Below are positions 24,591-33,282 of a stretch of DNA of 64,000 nt, in pieces; within the stretch, counting starts at the first letter, position 1; each line of letters starts with the position of its first letter. The notes under the pieces were generated by a model, which saw only the letters and a list, made by a program, of their open reading frames with translations, ran no database searches and was not told the origin of the DNA. A program made the translations under genes and the position numbers. This stretch comes from Bradyrhizobium xenonodulans (GTDB taxonomy: Bacteria; Pseudomonadota; Alphaproteobacteria; Rhizobiales; Xanthobacteraceae): NCBI RefSeq assembly GCF_027594865.1, contig NZ_CP089391.1, positions 1,146,501-1,210,500 of the forward strand, read 5' to 3'.

Positions 24591-27500
24591 GTGCCGACGA
24601 CACTCGCGCGCACCTTTGCGGCGTTGAGCGCCATCAACGAAGCGATCCTCTACGCGAAATCGCCGGACGAGCTGTACCAGAAGGTCTGCGACGCCGGGTT
24701 TTCGAGCGGGGATTTTCTGGCCGTCGCCGTGTTCCTGGTGGGGCCGGATGGCGGGCGGTTGCGCTTTGCGGCCGGCTGCGGCGACGACGTTGCGCGGCTG
24801 CGTTCGCTCGAGATCACCACCGAGGCCGGCACACCCGAGGGATCGGGCGTCGGCGGCGAAGCATTTCGCGATCAGAAGCTGAGCATCAGCAACGACTACC
24901 TGAACGATCCGCGCTCGCGGGCGTGGCGCGAGGGGGCCGCCAGGGCCCATATCGGCGCAGCTGCGGCGCTGCCGCTGCTCTGCAACGGCAAGAGCGTCGG
25001 CGTGCTGTATGTGACCCGCAGCGAGGCCGGCTCGCTGAACGAGCAGATGGTGTCGCTGTTCGAGCGCATGTCGGCCAACATTTCCTATGCGCTGGACAAT
25101 TTCGCGCGCGAGACCGCGCGGCAGACCAGCGAGCGCGCGACGCGACGGCTCAACCGCATGTTCGGCGCGCTCAGCGCGACCAACGAAGCCATCCTGCGCG
25201 CGAAGACCGAGCAGGAGCTGTATCAGCTCGTGTGCGACGCCTCCGTGCATGGCGGCAAGTCGCTGGCAACCTTCGTTCTGCTCAAGGAGCCGGACTCGCA
25301 TTGGCTGAAGCCAGTCGCCGGCACCGGTGAGAATTTGGAGCTCGTGGCCCGGACCCGCTACTCCGTCGATCCCGAAAATCCCTATGGCCGCGGCATTTCC
25401 GGTGAGGTGTTCCGGACGCAGAAGCCCAATGTTGAACGCGATCTCGCGCGTCGCACCAGGGGGACGCCGTGGGAGCAGGCCAATATCAACACGGGTGTTG
25501 CCGCCTGTATCGCGGCTCCCCTGATCCGGAACGGCCAGAGTATCGGCGTCATCCTGTCCTTCCTCAGCCAGTCCTGGGTGGAGGACGACGGGATCGTCGC
25601 GCTCACGCTGCGCATCGCGGAGAATGTCTGCTTCGCCGTCGACAATTTCGACCGCGAGGCCCAGAAAGCGCGGATCGCCGAGGAGGAAGATCGCCTGGCG
25701 CGGATGTACGCGGCGCTCAGCGCGACCAACGAGGCGATCCTGCGTGCGCATTCGCGGGCCGAGCTGTTCGACCTCGTCTGCGAAGCGACGGCGAAGGGCG
25801 CCAAGTTCACCTCGGCCACCATCGCGCTGGCCGACCATCACGACGAGCTGCTGCGCGTCGTCGCCTGTTACGGCCCGAATTCGGATCAGGTTCGTAATTT
25901 CAAATTCTCCACCTCCGACCAGGTGCCCGAAGGGCGCGGGCTGACCGGGACGGCCTTCCGGACGCGCCAACCCTGCATCAGCAACGACGTGCTGTCCGAC
26001 GACCGGATCAAGCCCTGGCAGGCCAACGCCCGCCGCAACGGGATCAGATCCTCCGCGGCGCTGCCGCTGTTCAGCGGCGATCGCGTCGAAGGCGTCTTCC
26101 TCTTCAATTCTCCGGAACGTGGCACGTTCACGCCCGATCTCATCCAGTTGCTGGGGCGCCTCGCAGAAAACGTATCCTTTGCGCTCGACAATTTCGACCG
26201 GGCCGAGGAGCGGGCGCGGACCGAGGCGCAGAAGGAGCGCCTGACGCGCATGTTCGCCGCGCTGAGCGCCACCAACGAAGCGATCGTACGGGCGAAGTCG
26301 CGCGCCGAGCTGTTCGATCTGGTGTGTCAGGCCGCCTCCACCGGCGGCAAGTTCACATCGACGACCATCGCGCTCGCCAGCGCCGACAGCGATCAGCTCG
26401 CGATCGTCGCGGCCGCGGGGCCGTCCGCCGAAACCACGAGGAACGTTCGACTGTCCATCGACGCCGACCGCCCCGAGGGGCGCGGCATGAGTGGCACGGC
26501 GTTCCGCACCCGGCGGCCCTGTGTCAGCAACGACTATGTCAACGACAGCCGCGTGAGCGCCTTCCATGCCGTCCTGCAAGGCGACGGGGCGCGCTCCGGC
26601 GCGGCATTCCCGCTGATCACGCACGACAGGGCCGTCGGCGTCATGATCTACATGTCGATCGAGCAGGACACTTTCACGACCGAGTTCGTGGAGCTGCTGC
26701 AGCGTCTCGCCGACAACGTCTCGTTTGCGATGGAGAATTTCGACCGCGCCGACGAGAAGAACGAGGCCGACGAGCGGGTCGAGTATCTCGCCTCGCATGA
26801 CAGCCTGACCGATCTTCCGAACCGCGAGACCTTCAATGGTTTGTTGCGCGAGGCGATCGGCGAAGCCCAGCGCCACGATCACCGCTTCGCGGTGCTGTTC
26901 ATCGATCTCGACCGTTTCAAGGTCATCAACGATTCGCTCGGCCATGAGGCTGGCGATCTGCTCCTGCTCGAAGTGGCGAACCGGCTGCGCGGCGCGCTGC
27001 GGGAAAGCGACGTGGTGGCGCGCCTCGGCGGTGACGAGTTCGTGGTGATCCTCGACCAATGCGGCGAGATTGACGACGTCCAGCACATTGCGACCGGGCT
27101 GCTGGCGGCGCTCGCCGAGCCCATGGAACTGGCCGGGCACGAATGCCACACCACGGCCTCGATCGGCATCGCGATGTATCCGGCCAACGGTTCCGACGCG
27201 CAGACGCTGACCAAGAACGCCGACATGGCGATGTATCTCGCCAAGGAAGACGGCAAGAACGGCTATCGCTTCTTCTCCAAGGAGGTGACGACGCAGTCGA
27301 TCGAGCGATTGTCGCTGGAGAGCGCGCTGCGGCGGGCGCTGGAGCGCGAGCAGTTCTCGCTGAACTACCAGCCCAAGGTGGACATGGAGACCGGCCAGAT
27401 CACCGGCGTGGAAGCGCTGCTGCGCTGGACGCACCCCGATCTCGGCAGCATCTCGCCGGCGCAGTTCATTCCGCTCGCGGAAGAGACCGGGCTGATCGTG

Positions 27501-28157
27501 CCGATCGGACGCTGGGTGGTGAAGGAAGCCTGCGCGCAGGCCATGGCCTGGCAGCGCCGCGGCCTGTTGCCGGTGTCGATGGCGGTCAATTTGTCGCCGC
27601 GGCAATTCGTCGACGAACATCTGTTGCAGGACGTCGACGAGGCCCTGGCGGCCTCCGGCATGTCACCGGTGCTGCTCCAGCTAGAGGTCACCGAGAGCAT
27701 GATGATGCGCAATGTCGGGCGCGCGCTGAAGGTGCTCGACGCCATTCAGAGCCGCGGCATTCGCCTCGCCATCGACGATTTCGGCACCGGCTATTCGTCG
27801 ATGTCGCTGATGAAGCACTTCCCGATCGACACCATCAAGATCGACCGCTCCTTCGTGCGCGACCTGCCGCAGGATTCGGAGGACCAGGCGATCGCACAGG
27901 CGATCATCAGCATGGGCAAGGCGCTGGGCATGACCGTCGTCGCCGAAGGCGTCGAGAATGCCGAGCAGGAGGCATTCCTGCGCACCCATGGCTGCGACGA
28001 GATGCAGGGCTTCCTCATCTCCAAGCCGGTGCCGGCGAAGCAGATGGCCGAGCTGCTGCGGCCGATGGTGCTGCCTGTCGCGCCGCCGCTCCAGCCGGAG
28101 CAGGACCTTGCGGCCGAGGAAGCCGCGGCATTACGGCTGAAACGCGCCGTCGTCTGA
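24591..28157 (+). CDS. cyclic-di-GMP signalling protein: four GAF domains, GGDEF, EAL
   Basis: A 1188-residue cytosolic protein with a GTG start at 24591 (GGGAGC upstream; no better in-frame start). Four GAF units carry the same header, (F/Y)xALSATNEAI(L/V)RAxxxxEL; its leucine falls at residues 12, 194, 376 and 558, a period of exactly 182. GGDEF follows from about 735 with DLDRFKVINDSLGH and an intact GGDEF at 813-817. EAL follows with VEALLRW (E941), NLSPRQF, DDFGTGYSS and KIDRSFV, all apparently intact. Both cyclase and phosphodiesterase halves look usable. GAF domains usually bind small ligands or heme. No membrane segment is seen. Confidence 0.95.
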   Translation: MPTTLARTFAALSAINEAILYAKSPDELYQKVCDAGFSSGDFLAVAVFLVGPDGGRLRFAAGCGDDVARLRSLEITTEAGTPEGSGVGGEAFRDQKLSISNDYLNDPRSRAWREGAARAHIGAAAALPLLCNGKSVGVLYVTRSEAGSLNEQMVSLFERMSANISYALDNFARETARQTSERATRRLNRMFGALSATNEAILRAKTEQELYQLVCDASVHGGKSLATFVLLKEPDSHWLKPVAGTGENLELVARTRYSVDPENPYGRGISGEVFRTQKPNVERDLARRTRGTPWEQANINTGVAACIAAPLIRNGQSIGVILSFLSQSWVEDDGIVALTLRIAENVCFAVDNFDREAQKARIAEEEDRLARMYAALSATNEAILRAHSRAELFDLVCEATAKGAKFTSATIALADHHDELLRVVACYGPNSDQVRNFKFSTSDQVPEGRGLTGTAFRTRQPCISNDVLSDDRIKPWQANARRNGIRSSAALPLFSGDRVEGVFLFNSPERGTFTPDLIQLLGRLAENVSFALDNFDRAEERARTEAQKERLTRMFAALSATNEAIVRAKSRAELFDLVCQAASTGGKFTSTTIALASADSDQLAIVAAAGPSAETTRNVRLSIDADRPEGRGMSGTAFRTRRPCVSNDYVNDSRVSAFHAVLQGDGARSGAAFPLITHDRAVGVMIYMSIEQDTFTTEFVELLQRLADNVSFAMENFDRADEKNEADERVEYLASHDSLTDLPNRETFNGLLREAIGEAQRHDHRFAVLFIDLDRFKVINDSLGHEAGDLLLLEVANRLRGALRESDVVARLGGDEFVVILDQCGEIDDVQHIATGLLAALAEPMELAGHECHTTASIGIAMYPANGSDAQTLTKNADMAMYLAKEDGKNGYRFFSKEVTTQSIERLSLESALRRALEREQFSLNYQPKVDMETGQITGVEALLRWTHPDLGSISPAQFIPLAEETGLIVPIGRWVVKEACAQAMAWQRRGLLPVSMAVNLSPRQFVDEHLLQDVDEALAASGMSPVLLQLEVTESMMMRNVGRALKVLDAIQSRGIRLAIDDFGTGYSSMSLMKHFPIDTIKIDRSFVRDLPQDSEDQAIAQAIISMGKALGMTVVAEGVENAEQEAFLRTHGCDEMQGFLISKPVPAKQMAELLRPMVLPVAPPLQPEQDLAAEEAAALRLKRAVV

Positions 28158-28472
28158 CGGCTGCGGGTGCAATTCGCTGACGTCGTCTTGCTTGATCTCC
28201 GCCTTGCGCGGAAAATCATCCGGCCAGGTCAGCGAGGTTTGCTCGGCGAACAGCGTGAGAAGAGCGTGCGCACCTTCGGCAAAGCTCGAGCCATCGCCGA
28301 GGCCAAGCTCGCAACACCAGTTGTGTCGCATCGGCTCGTGCGTGTCGCACACCGCCATCGCCGGCCCCCACCACCACGCCGGTGCCGGCGAGCGTTCGTC
28401 CTCGGGTACGGCGTGCCAGAGGACGAGCTCATCCATCACGCGCTCGAATTGCAGGCTTGCGGCCTGATGCAT
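28131..28472 (-). CDS. hypothetical protein, tail-to-tail overlap with the GGDEF-EAL gene
   Basis: A 113-residue frame from ATG 28472 (CACGGAGCGA upstream; a longer version from 28646 is possible). The product is acidic and tryptophan-rich in the middle (PAWWWGPAMAVC, HNWCCELGLG), which looks like a folded protein rather than a chance frame, but I do not recognise a family. Its 3' end overlaps the end of the opposite-strand GGDEF-EAL gene by 27 bases. Codon positions keep the local GC3 bias. Moderate confidence that it is real. Confidence 0.5.
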   Translation of the reverse strand: MHQAASLQFERVMDELVLWHAVPEDERSPAPAWWWGPAMAVCDTHEPMRHNWCCELGLGDGSSFAEGAHALLTLFAEQTSLTWPDDFPRKAEIKQDDVSELHPQPSDDGAFQP

Positions 28473-28816
28473 TCGCTCCGTGCTCCCTGGGCCGCGCCTG
28501 AAAACAGGTCGATGCGCGGACTCGATCGTGGCCTTCGCTGTGAAGAATCGGCTCGCGCTACTGGCTGAGCCCGGCGTGCCGCTTCCGTCGGCGGCCATGT
28601 GAGCAACATGCGGCGACCGGAACATTCGCCGGCGCGGCTGTGACAATCACTTTAGCCCCTCGGGGGCCCGACCGGCAAGGTGTAATACGGTCGTCTAAAG
28701 CGCGATGAGATTGCGATGAATCGTCATCGCGCTTCAGGTTGTTGTTTGAGCATGATCTTTTCGGAAAGCCGCTTCGCACTTTGCGCTAACGCGGCCGTTC
28801 GGGTCCGGATCACGCT
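28473..28816. other. intergenic stretch, mainly a dispersed repeat
   Basis: If the short start of the preceding hypothetical gene is right, this 344-base stretch has no gene. Its right part (28698-28820) is a dispersed repeat, described separately. The left part shows nothing recognisable. Confidence 0.5.
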
Positions 28817-28820
28817 CTAG
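28698..28820 (+). repeat. GAGCATGATC-type composite repeat, copy 1 (carries extra bases)
   Basis: A stem AAGCGCGATGA/TCGTCATCGCGCTT is followed by TTGTTTGAGCATGATCTTTT and CGGATCACGCTC. The same arrangement occurs on the other strand at 63090-63187. This copy has roughly 20 additional bases between TTCGCACTTT and CCGGATC. Its end overlaps the galE stop codon. Confidence 0.75.
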
Positions 28821-29809
28821 CGCGACTTGAGCGGATGGGCTTTCTGATGCCAGGCCCAGGCGGTCCGGATGACCGTCGGCAGGTCGGAGTAACTCGGAAC
28901 GAAATTCAATACTTTTCGCGCGGCGGAGGCATCGGCGACCAGATAGGTCGGGTCGCCGGCGCGGCGCGGCTTCATGGTGTGCGGCACTTCGCGCCCGGTC
29001 TCCTGCTTGATGGCGTCGAGGATCTCGCGCACTGAAAAGCCGGAGCCGGTGCCGAGGTTGAAGCTGCCGCCGGCATGTCCGGTTTCAAGAAGCTTCAGCG
29101 CAGCGACATGCGCTGCGGCGAGGTCGGTGACGTGGATATAGTCGCGGATTGCGGTGCCGTCGGGCGTGTCGTAATCGTCGCCGAACACGGCGAAGTCGAC
29201 ATGGCCCTGAAGCGCCATCATGGCGCGCGGAATGAGGTGGGTTTCGTTGTCACGCAGCTCGCCGATGCCGCCGGCCGGATCGGCGCCGCTGGCATTGAAA
29301 TAGCGCAGGCAGAACGCGCCGAAGCCATAGGCCGCGCGATAATCGGCGAGCATGCGCTCGATCATCCACTTCGATGCGCCGTAGGGATTGATCGGCACGC
29401 AGGGGAAGTCTTCCGGCAGCTCCTTGGAATCGGCGTTGCCGTAGACCGCGCCGGTCGAGGAGAACACGATGCGCTGGCAGCCCGCATTGCGCATCGCCTG
29501 CAACAGCGACAGCGTGCCCTGCACATTGTTGATGTAGTATTTCTGCGGGTCGGTCATGGACTCGCCGACGAGGCTTGCCGCCGCGAAATGCATCACCGCC
29601 GTGACCTTGTGATCGGCGAAGGCGCGCGCGAGCACCGCGCCGTCGAGCAGATCGCCCGTCACCAGGGGGCCGGCAACGAAACTGCGGTGACCTGTCGAGA
29701 GATTGTCATAAACGACGGGTTGATAACCGGCGGCGGTGAGTGCGCGGCAGGCATGCGAGCCAATATAGCCCGCGCCCCCGGTGACGAGGACGGTCGGTCG
29801 GTCAGTCAT
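28817..29809 (-). CDS. galE: UDP-glucose 4-epimerase
   Basis: A 330-residue extended short-chain dehydrogenase. The NAD-binding VTGGAGYIGSHACRAL is at residues 8-23; catalytic SSTGAVYG (Ser/Thr) and the YGASK motif (Tyr-x-x-x-Lys) are present, as are LRYFNASGADP and GTAIRDYIHVTDLA, typical of GalE/ExoB. It converts UDP-glucose to UDP-galactose, a precursor for galactose-containing exopolysaccharide and LPS. It lies 19 bases downstream of the WecG-type transferase gene and is the end of a three-gene unit (ExoP-like, transferase, epimerase). Confidence 0.95.
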   Translation of the reverse strand: MTDRPTVLVTGGAGYIGSHACRALTAAGYQPVVYDNLSTGHRSFVAGPLVTGDLLDGAVLARAFADHKVTAVMHFAAASLVGESMTDPQKYYINNVQGTLSLLQAMRNAGCQRIVFSSTGAVYGNADSKELPEDFPCVPINPYGASKWMIERMLADYRAAYGFGAFCLRYFNASGADPAGGIGELRDNETHLIPRAMMALQGHVDFAVFGDDYDTPDGTAIRDYIHVTDLAAAHVAALKLLETGHAGGSFNLGTGSGFSVREILDAIKQETGREVPHTMKPRRAGDPTYLVADASAARKVLNFVPSYSDLPTVIRTAWAWHQKAHPLKSR

Positions 29810-29828
29810 GTCGTCTTCTGCTCTTCTC

Positions 29829-30632
29829 TTAGCGGAGGGGTCGATTGCGGCTGAAGAGAAGATAGAGCGCGCGGGGGTTGGTGGTCAAATAGCGCCAGAA
29901 CAGGCGGCGTGGCTCGAGCAGGGTGCGCCAGGCCCATTCGAGCCCGATCTTCTGCATCCATTGCGGCGCGCGGGAGCGGCTGCCCGATAAAAAGTTGAAC
30001 AGGCCGCCGGATGTCTTGATAACGCCAACATTGGTCAGCAGCGGTGTGTATTCCTCCACGAATGCCTGCTCGTTGGGCACGCCGAATGCAACCCACAGAT
30101 AATCCGGCGCAAGCGCGTTGATCTCCTCGACCTTGGCGCGCAACGCCTCGCCTCGCAGATAGCCGTGGCTGCGCCCGACGATCTTGAGGTTCGGATACAT
30201 TTTCTGGACGTTCTCGACGGCGGTGATGTTCTCGGCCTCGCTGGCCCCGAACATGTAGAAGGTGCGGCCGACCGCCTCCGCCTTGCGTGCGACGACGTGG
30301 AACAGGTCGGTGGTCGCGACGCGCTCCGGTAGCGGAAACCAGGATTGCAGCCGCGAGGCGGCCACCAGCGGCTGGCCGTCGGCGTTGATCAGATCGGCGG
30401 CGCGGAACAGGCGCTCGGTCTGCGGCTCGGTCGAGCAGCGCGCCAGCACCTCGCCATTGGCCGAGGTCAGGTACAGCGGACGGCCGATACGATGACGCGG
30501 ATCGGTCGCCTCGATCATGAAATCGGCGGTCGCTTCGAGGTCGAGCGCGGCCATGCGAAGGCCGCCGACGGTGGTCCGTGGCACGTCGGCAGTTGCGGCC
30601 CGGCCGTCCAGATTGACGCGGCGCTCAAGCAT
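29829..30632 (-). CDS. WecG/TagA/CpsF family glycosyltransferase
   Basis: A 267-residue GT26 protein. Family marks: LTSANGEVLARC, DLINADGQPLVAASRL, FYMFGASEAENITAV, DYLWVAFGVPNEQAFVEEY, KTSGGLFNFLSGSRSRAPQW and a basic amphipathic C terminus (WRTLLEPRRLFWRYL) that attaches to the membrane. Members add ManNAcA, ManNAc or a related sugar, often glucuronic acid, to a lipid-linked acceptor. Its start overlaps the end of the ExoP-like gene by 8 bases (ATGCTTGA), so the two are translationally coupled. Confidence 0.92.
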   Translation of the reverse strand: MLERRVNLDGRAATADVPRTTVGGLRMAALDLEATADFMIEATDPRHRIGRPLYLTSANGEVLARCSTEPQTERLFRAADLINADGQPLVAASRLQSWFPLPERVATTDLFHVVARKAEAVGRTFYMFGASEAENITAVENVQKMYPNLKIVGRSHGYLRGEALRAKVEEINALAPDYLWVAFGVPNEQAFVEEYTPLLTNVGVIKTSGGLFNFLSGSRSRAPQWMQKIGLEWAWRTLLEPRRLFWRYLTTNPRALYLLFSRNRPLR

Positions 30633-33003
30633 ATTGTCTGCCTCGCTGGCGTGCTTGGGCCATTGGGGTGAGCTCGTCGAGCACGACGCCGACGAGCTTG
30701 CGCTCGGCGCGGCCGAGCGTGCTCAGGATTTCTTCGAGGCCGTCGTTGATGTCGAGGCTGGTCGGCAGCACCGCCACCAGCGCATCGGCGTCGTCGAGCA
30801 GCTTGCGGCTGCCGGCGTCGAGCGGCGTCACGGGGCCGTCGAGGACCACGAGATCATAGCCGCCGGCGGCGCGCGCCTGCTCGATCGCCTTGCGGATGGC
30901 GTCGGTCGCCTTGCCGGCTTCACCCTCGGTAGCCGGGAGCACCGAAATGCCATTGACCGTCTTGATCTCGCGCGCGGCCTTGCTGCCGATCGAGAGCCAG
31001 CCGAGCCGGCTCGGTTCGCTCTTGCCGGAACGGTTGACCTTGTTCGAGAGCAGATGTGCCTGATGATCGGCATCGATCATCAGCACGCGGGCGCCGTCGC
31101 GCGCCGCGGCGAGCGCGAAGTTCAGCGCGGTCACGCTGCGCCCAATGGTCTCGCCCGCACCGACGAGCGCGATGACCGGCATCGCCTTACCGCCGGCACG
31201 CCCGGCCACGGCAATCCGCATGTCGCGCCAGGCATTGAGTAGCGTCGTCAGGGGAAAGCCGGGACGCAGCGTCGGCCAGCCCAGCCGGGTGAGATCGACG
31301 CCGCTGCCGGTGGCGAGAATGGCCCCGAGCGTATGGATGACGTCGGCTTCCTGGAGGCGCGCGATCAGAGGCCTGCCGATCAGCGCATTTTCGTCCATCT
31401 CGGGCTGCAACGATGGCGCGGCCAGCTCCGGTAGGGATTGCGCAATCTCCGGAGCTTGCGAGACCTGCAGAGGCGGGGCAATCTCCGGAGCGCGCGGAGG
31501 CTCTGCGGCTCGCGGAGTCTGGGGTGCCGGTGTGCGCTCACGGCGGGCCGATGTCGGGGCGGCCGGTGCGGTCGCGCCAGCGGACAACAGCTCTGCCACG
31601 ACGAACCAGCTTGCAGCTGCGAGCGCGCCGAAGATGAAGCCGATCATGGCGAACATGCTCATCGCCGGCGGGAACGATCGCCGCTGCGGCACTGTGGCTT
31701 CACCGATGACGCGAGCCGCCGAGGTGTTCAGGGTCTCCTGCTCCTCGGTCTCGCGCGAGCGCTTGAGGAAGGACTGATAGACGTCGCGGCTGGCATCGGC
31801 CTCGCGCTCGAGTTCGCGCAGACGTACGGCGGCCTGGCTGAGCTGGACGCTCTGCCGCTTCTGCGCTTCCAGTGCCCGGTTGAGCGAGGCTTCGAAGTCG
31901 CGGGCGCGCGTCAGATCGTTCTTGGCGGACTGGGCGAAGCGGTCGATCTCTTCGTTGATGGTGCGCTTGAGATCCTCGACCTGCTTCTCGGTCTGGCGCA
32001 GCGCCGGATGGCGCGGGCCGAGCTCGCCGGCCTGCTCCGCATATTTTTTACGGGCGTCGGCGTATTGCGCGCGCAAATTCGCGATGGTCGGCGATTGCAG
32101 CGCTTCGGAGTTCGCGCCGGCATCCGCGGCCGTGCGCCGGCTTGCCTCGATCTGGTCGAGCCGGGCCTGCGCGTCCATCGTCGCCGCGCGGGCCGCCGAA
32201 AGCCGCTGGTTGCTGGCGGAGAGCTGCTGGTCGCTGATCAGCGCATCCTGGGTGCCGACGAAATTGTTCTGGGCCTTGTAGGTCGCAAGCGCGGTCTCGG
32301 CGTTGCGCAGCCGCTCGCGCAGCTCCTTGAGGCGGCCGGAGAGGTCGCTGGTGGCGCGTCGTGCGGCCGAAGCCTGCGAGTTGCGGGATTCCGCGAGATA
32401 GGCGCTGGTCAGCGTGTTGGCGAGCATCGCCGCCTTCGCCGGATCGGTCGACCAGACCTCGATGTCGACGATGAAGCTCTTCTCGGTCTTGCGGATCGTG
32501 ATGTGCCGGTTCAGCGCGTCGAGCGCCGCAAGCTGCACTTCCTTCTTCTCCGCGGCGGAGGGGGCGGGAGGATGTAGGCCGATCAGGCCGAGCAGCGACG
32601 ACATCAGGCTCTTGGCGTCACCGCCGCCGCCGAATTCCGGATCCTTGTCGAGACCCGCCTGCTGGATCACCTGGAGCAGCACGCTGTTGGAGGTGATCAG
32701 GCGGGCCTGGCTTTCAACCACCATCGCCATGCCGGAAACGTCCTGCGCGCGCGGCGTGAGCTCGCGATCGACGAGCTGAAGCTCGCGCGGGTCGACATAG
32801 AGCTGGGCGGTGGCGGTGTAGCGGGGCGTCAGGCTCTTGCCGACGGTGACGGCGAGCGTCGCACCGAGGAGGGCGGCGGCGGCGATCGCGATCTTCCGCC
32901 GCCAGAGTAGATTGATGAGCTCCAGCACGTTGAAGCCGGTCTGGGGCTTCTGCCGCGGGGCCTCCGGTCCGGCCCGATCTATCGGCTGGTTATAGTCAAG
33001 CAT
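30625..33003 (-). CDS. Wzc/ExoP-like polysaccharide chain-length and export protein with degenerate ATPase domain
   Basis: A 792-residue PCP-2a-type protein. The N-terminal Wzz domain has TM1 (KIAIAAAALLGATLAVTVG), a periplasmic coiled-coil region (about residues 190-430) and TM2 near 455 (SMFAMIGFIFGALAAASWF). A Pro/Ala-rich linker and a ParA/BY-kinase-like domain (about 610-792) follow. The P-loop that should read like GEGKST reads GAGETIGRS, lacking the lysine. The Walker A'-like VLMIDADHQ and later VVLDGP remain. The C terminus has a single tyrosine (RQYA) rather than a tyrosine cluster, so kinase and autophosphorylation activity are probably lost. It likely controls polymer length with the ligase/polymerase at 37869. 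Confidence 0.9.
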   Translation of the reverse strand: MLDYNQPIDRAGPEAPRQKPQTGFNVLELINLLWRRKIAIAAAALLGATLAVTVGKSLTPRYTATAQLYVDPRELQLVDRELTPRAQDVSGMAMVVESQARLITSNSVLLQVIQQAGLDKDPEFGGGGDAKSLMSSLLGLIGLHPPAPSAAEKKEVQLAALDALNRHITIRKTEKSFIVDIEVWSTDPAKAAMLANTLTSAYLAESRNSQASAARRATSDLSGRLKELRERLRNAETALATYKAQNNFVGTQDALISDQQLSASNQRLSAARAATMDAQARLDQIEASRRTAADAGANSEALQSPTIANLRAQYADARKKYAEQAGELGPRHPALRQTEKQVEDLKRTINEEIDRFAQSAKNDLTRARDFEASLNRALEAQKRQSVQLSQAAVRLRELEREADASRDVYQSFLKRSRETEEQETLNTSAARVIGEATVPQRRSFPPAMSMFAMIGFIFGALAAASWFVVAELLSAGATAPAAPTSARRERTPAPQTPRAAEPPRAPEIAPPLQVSQAPEIAQSLPELAAPSLQPEMDENALIGRPLIARLQEADVIHTLGAILATGSGVDLTRLGWPTLRPGFPLTTLLNAWRDMRIAVAGRAGGKAMPVIALVGAGETIGRSVTALNFALAAARDGARVLMIDADHQAHLLSNKVNRSGKSEPSRLGWLSIGSKAAREIKTVNGISVLPATEGEAGKATDAIRKAIEQARAAGGYDLVVLDGPVTPLDAGSRKLLDDADALVAVLPTSLDINDGLEEILSTLGRAERKLVGVVLDELTPMAQARQRGRQYA

Positions 33004-33282
33004 GATCCCCAGCTTTCATTCCAACTGCCGCAGGCTGAGGGGTTACTCTTCGCTCTACGCCATGCACCCGGGATATAGGTGCCCAATCAACGCAACAGGG
33101 AAAATTAACCATACTCAGTGAGGGACTATTCACCGAAATGGCAAACAAAGCGTTTAAGCGCAGGCCGCCCTTTGACGCAGCGCCCTGACGGCGGGACCCA
33201 GCAGACATTAACGGTTCGTTACCGCGCGCAGCGAGACCGCGAGGCACCGCCCGTCCTGCAATGGACCGCGCATGCGTCATGG
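33004..33282. other. intergenic, probable promoter region of the ExoP-like unit
   Basis: 279 bases with an AT-rich core around 33090-33160 and an ATTAACG at 33207-33213. No convincing gene is seen; one short frame here lacks a ribosome site and family-like features. Confidence 0.5.

Noticed and set aside
24486..27620. A 1044-codon open frame on the minus strand opposite the GAF-GGDEF-EAL gene
   Set aside because: It mirrors the repeats of the real gene, is rich in Arg/His/Gly/Ala typical of antisense frames in GC-rich DNA, and has no ribosome site or domain.
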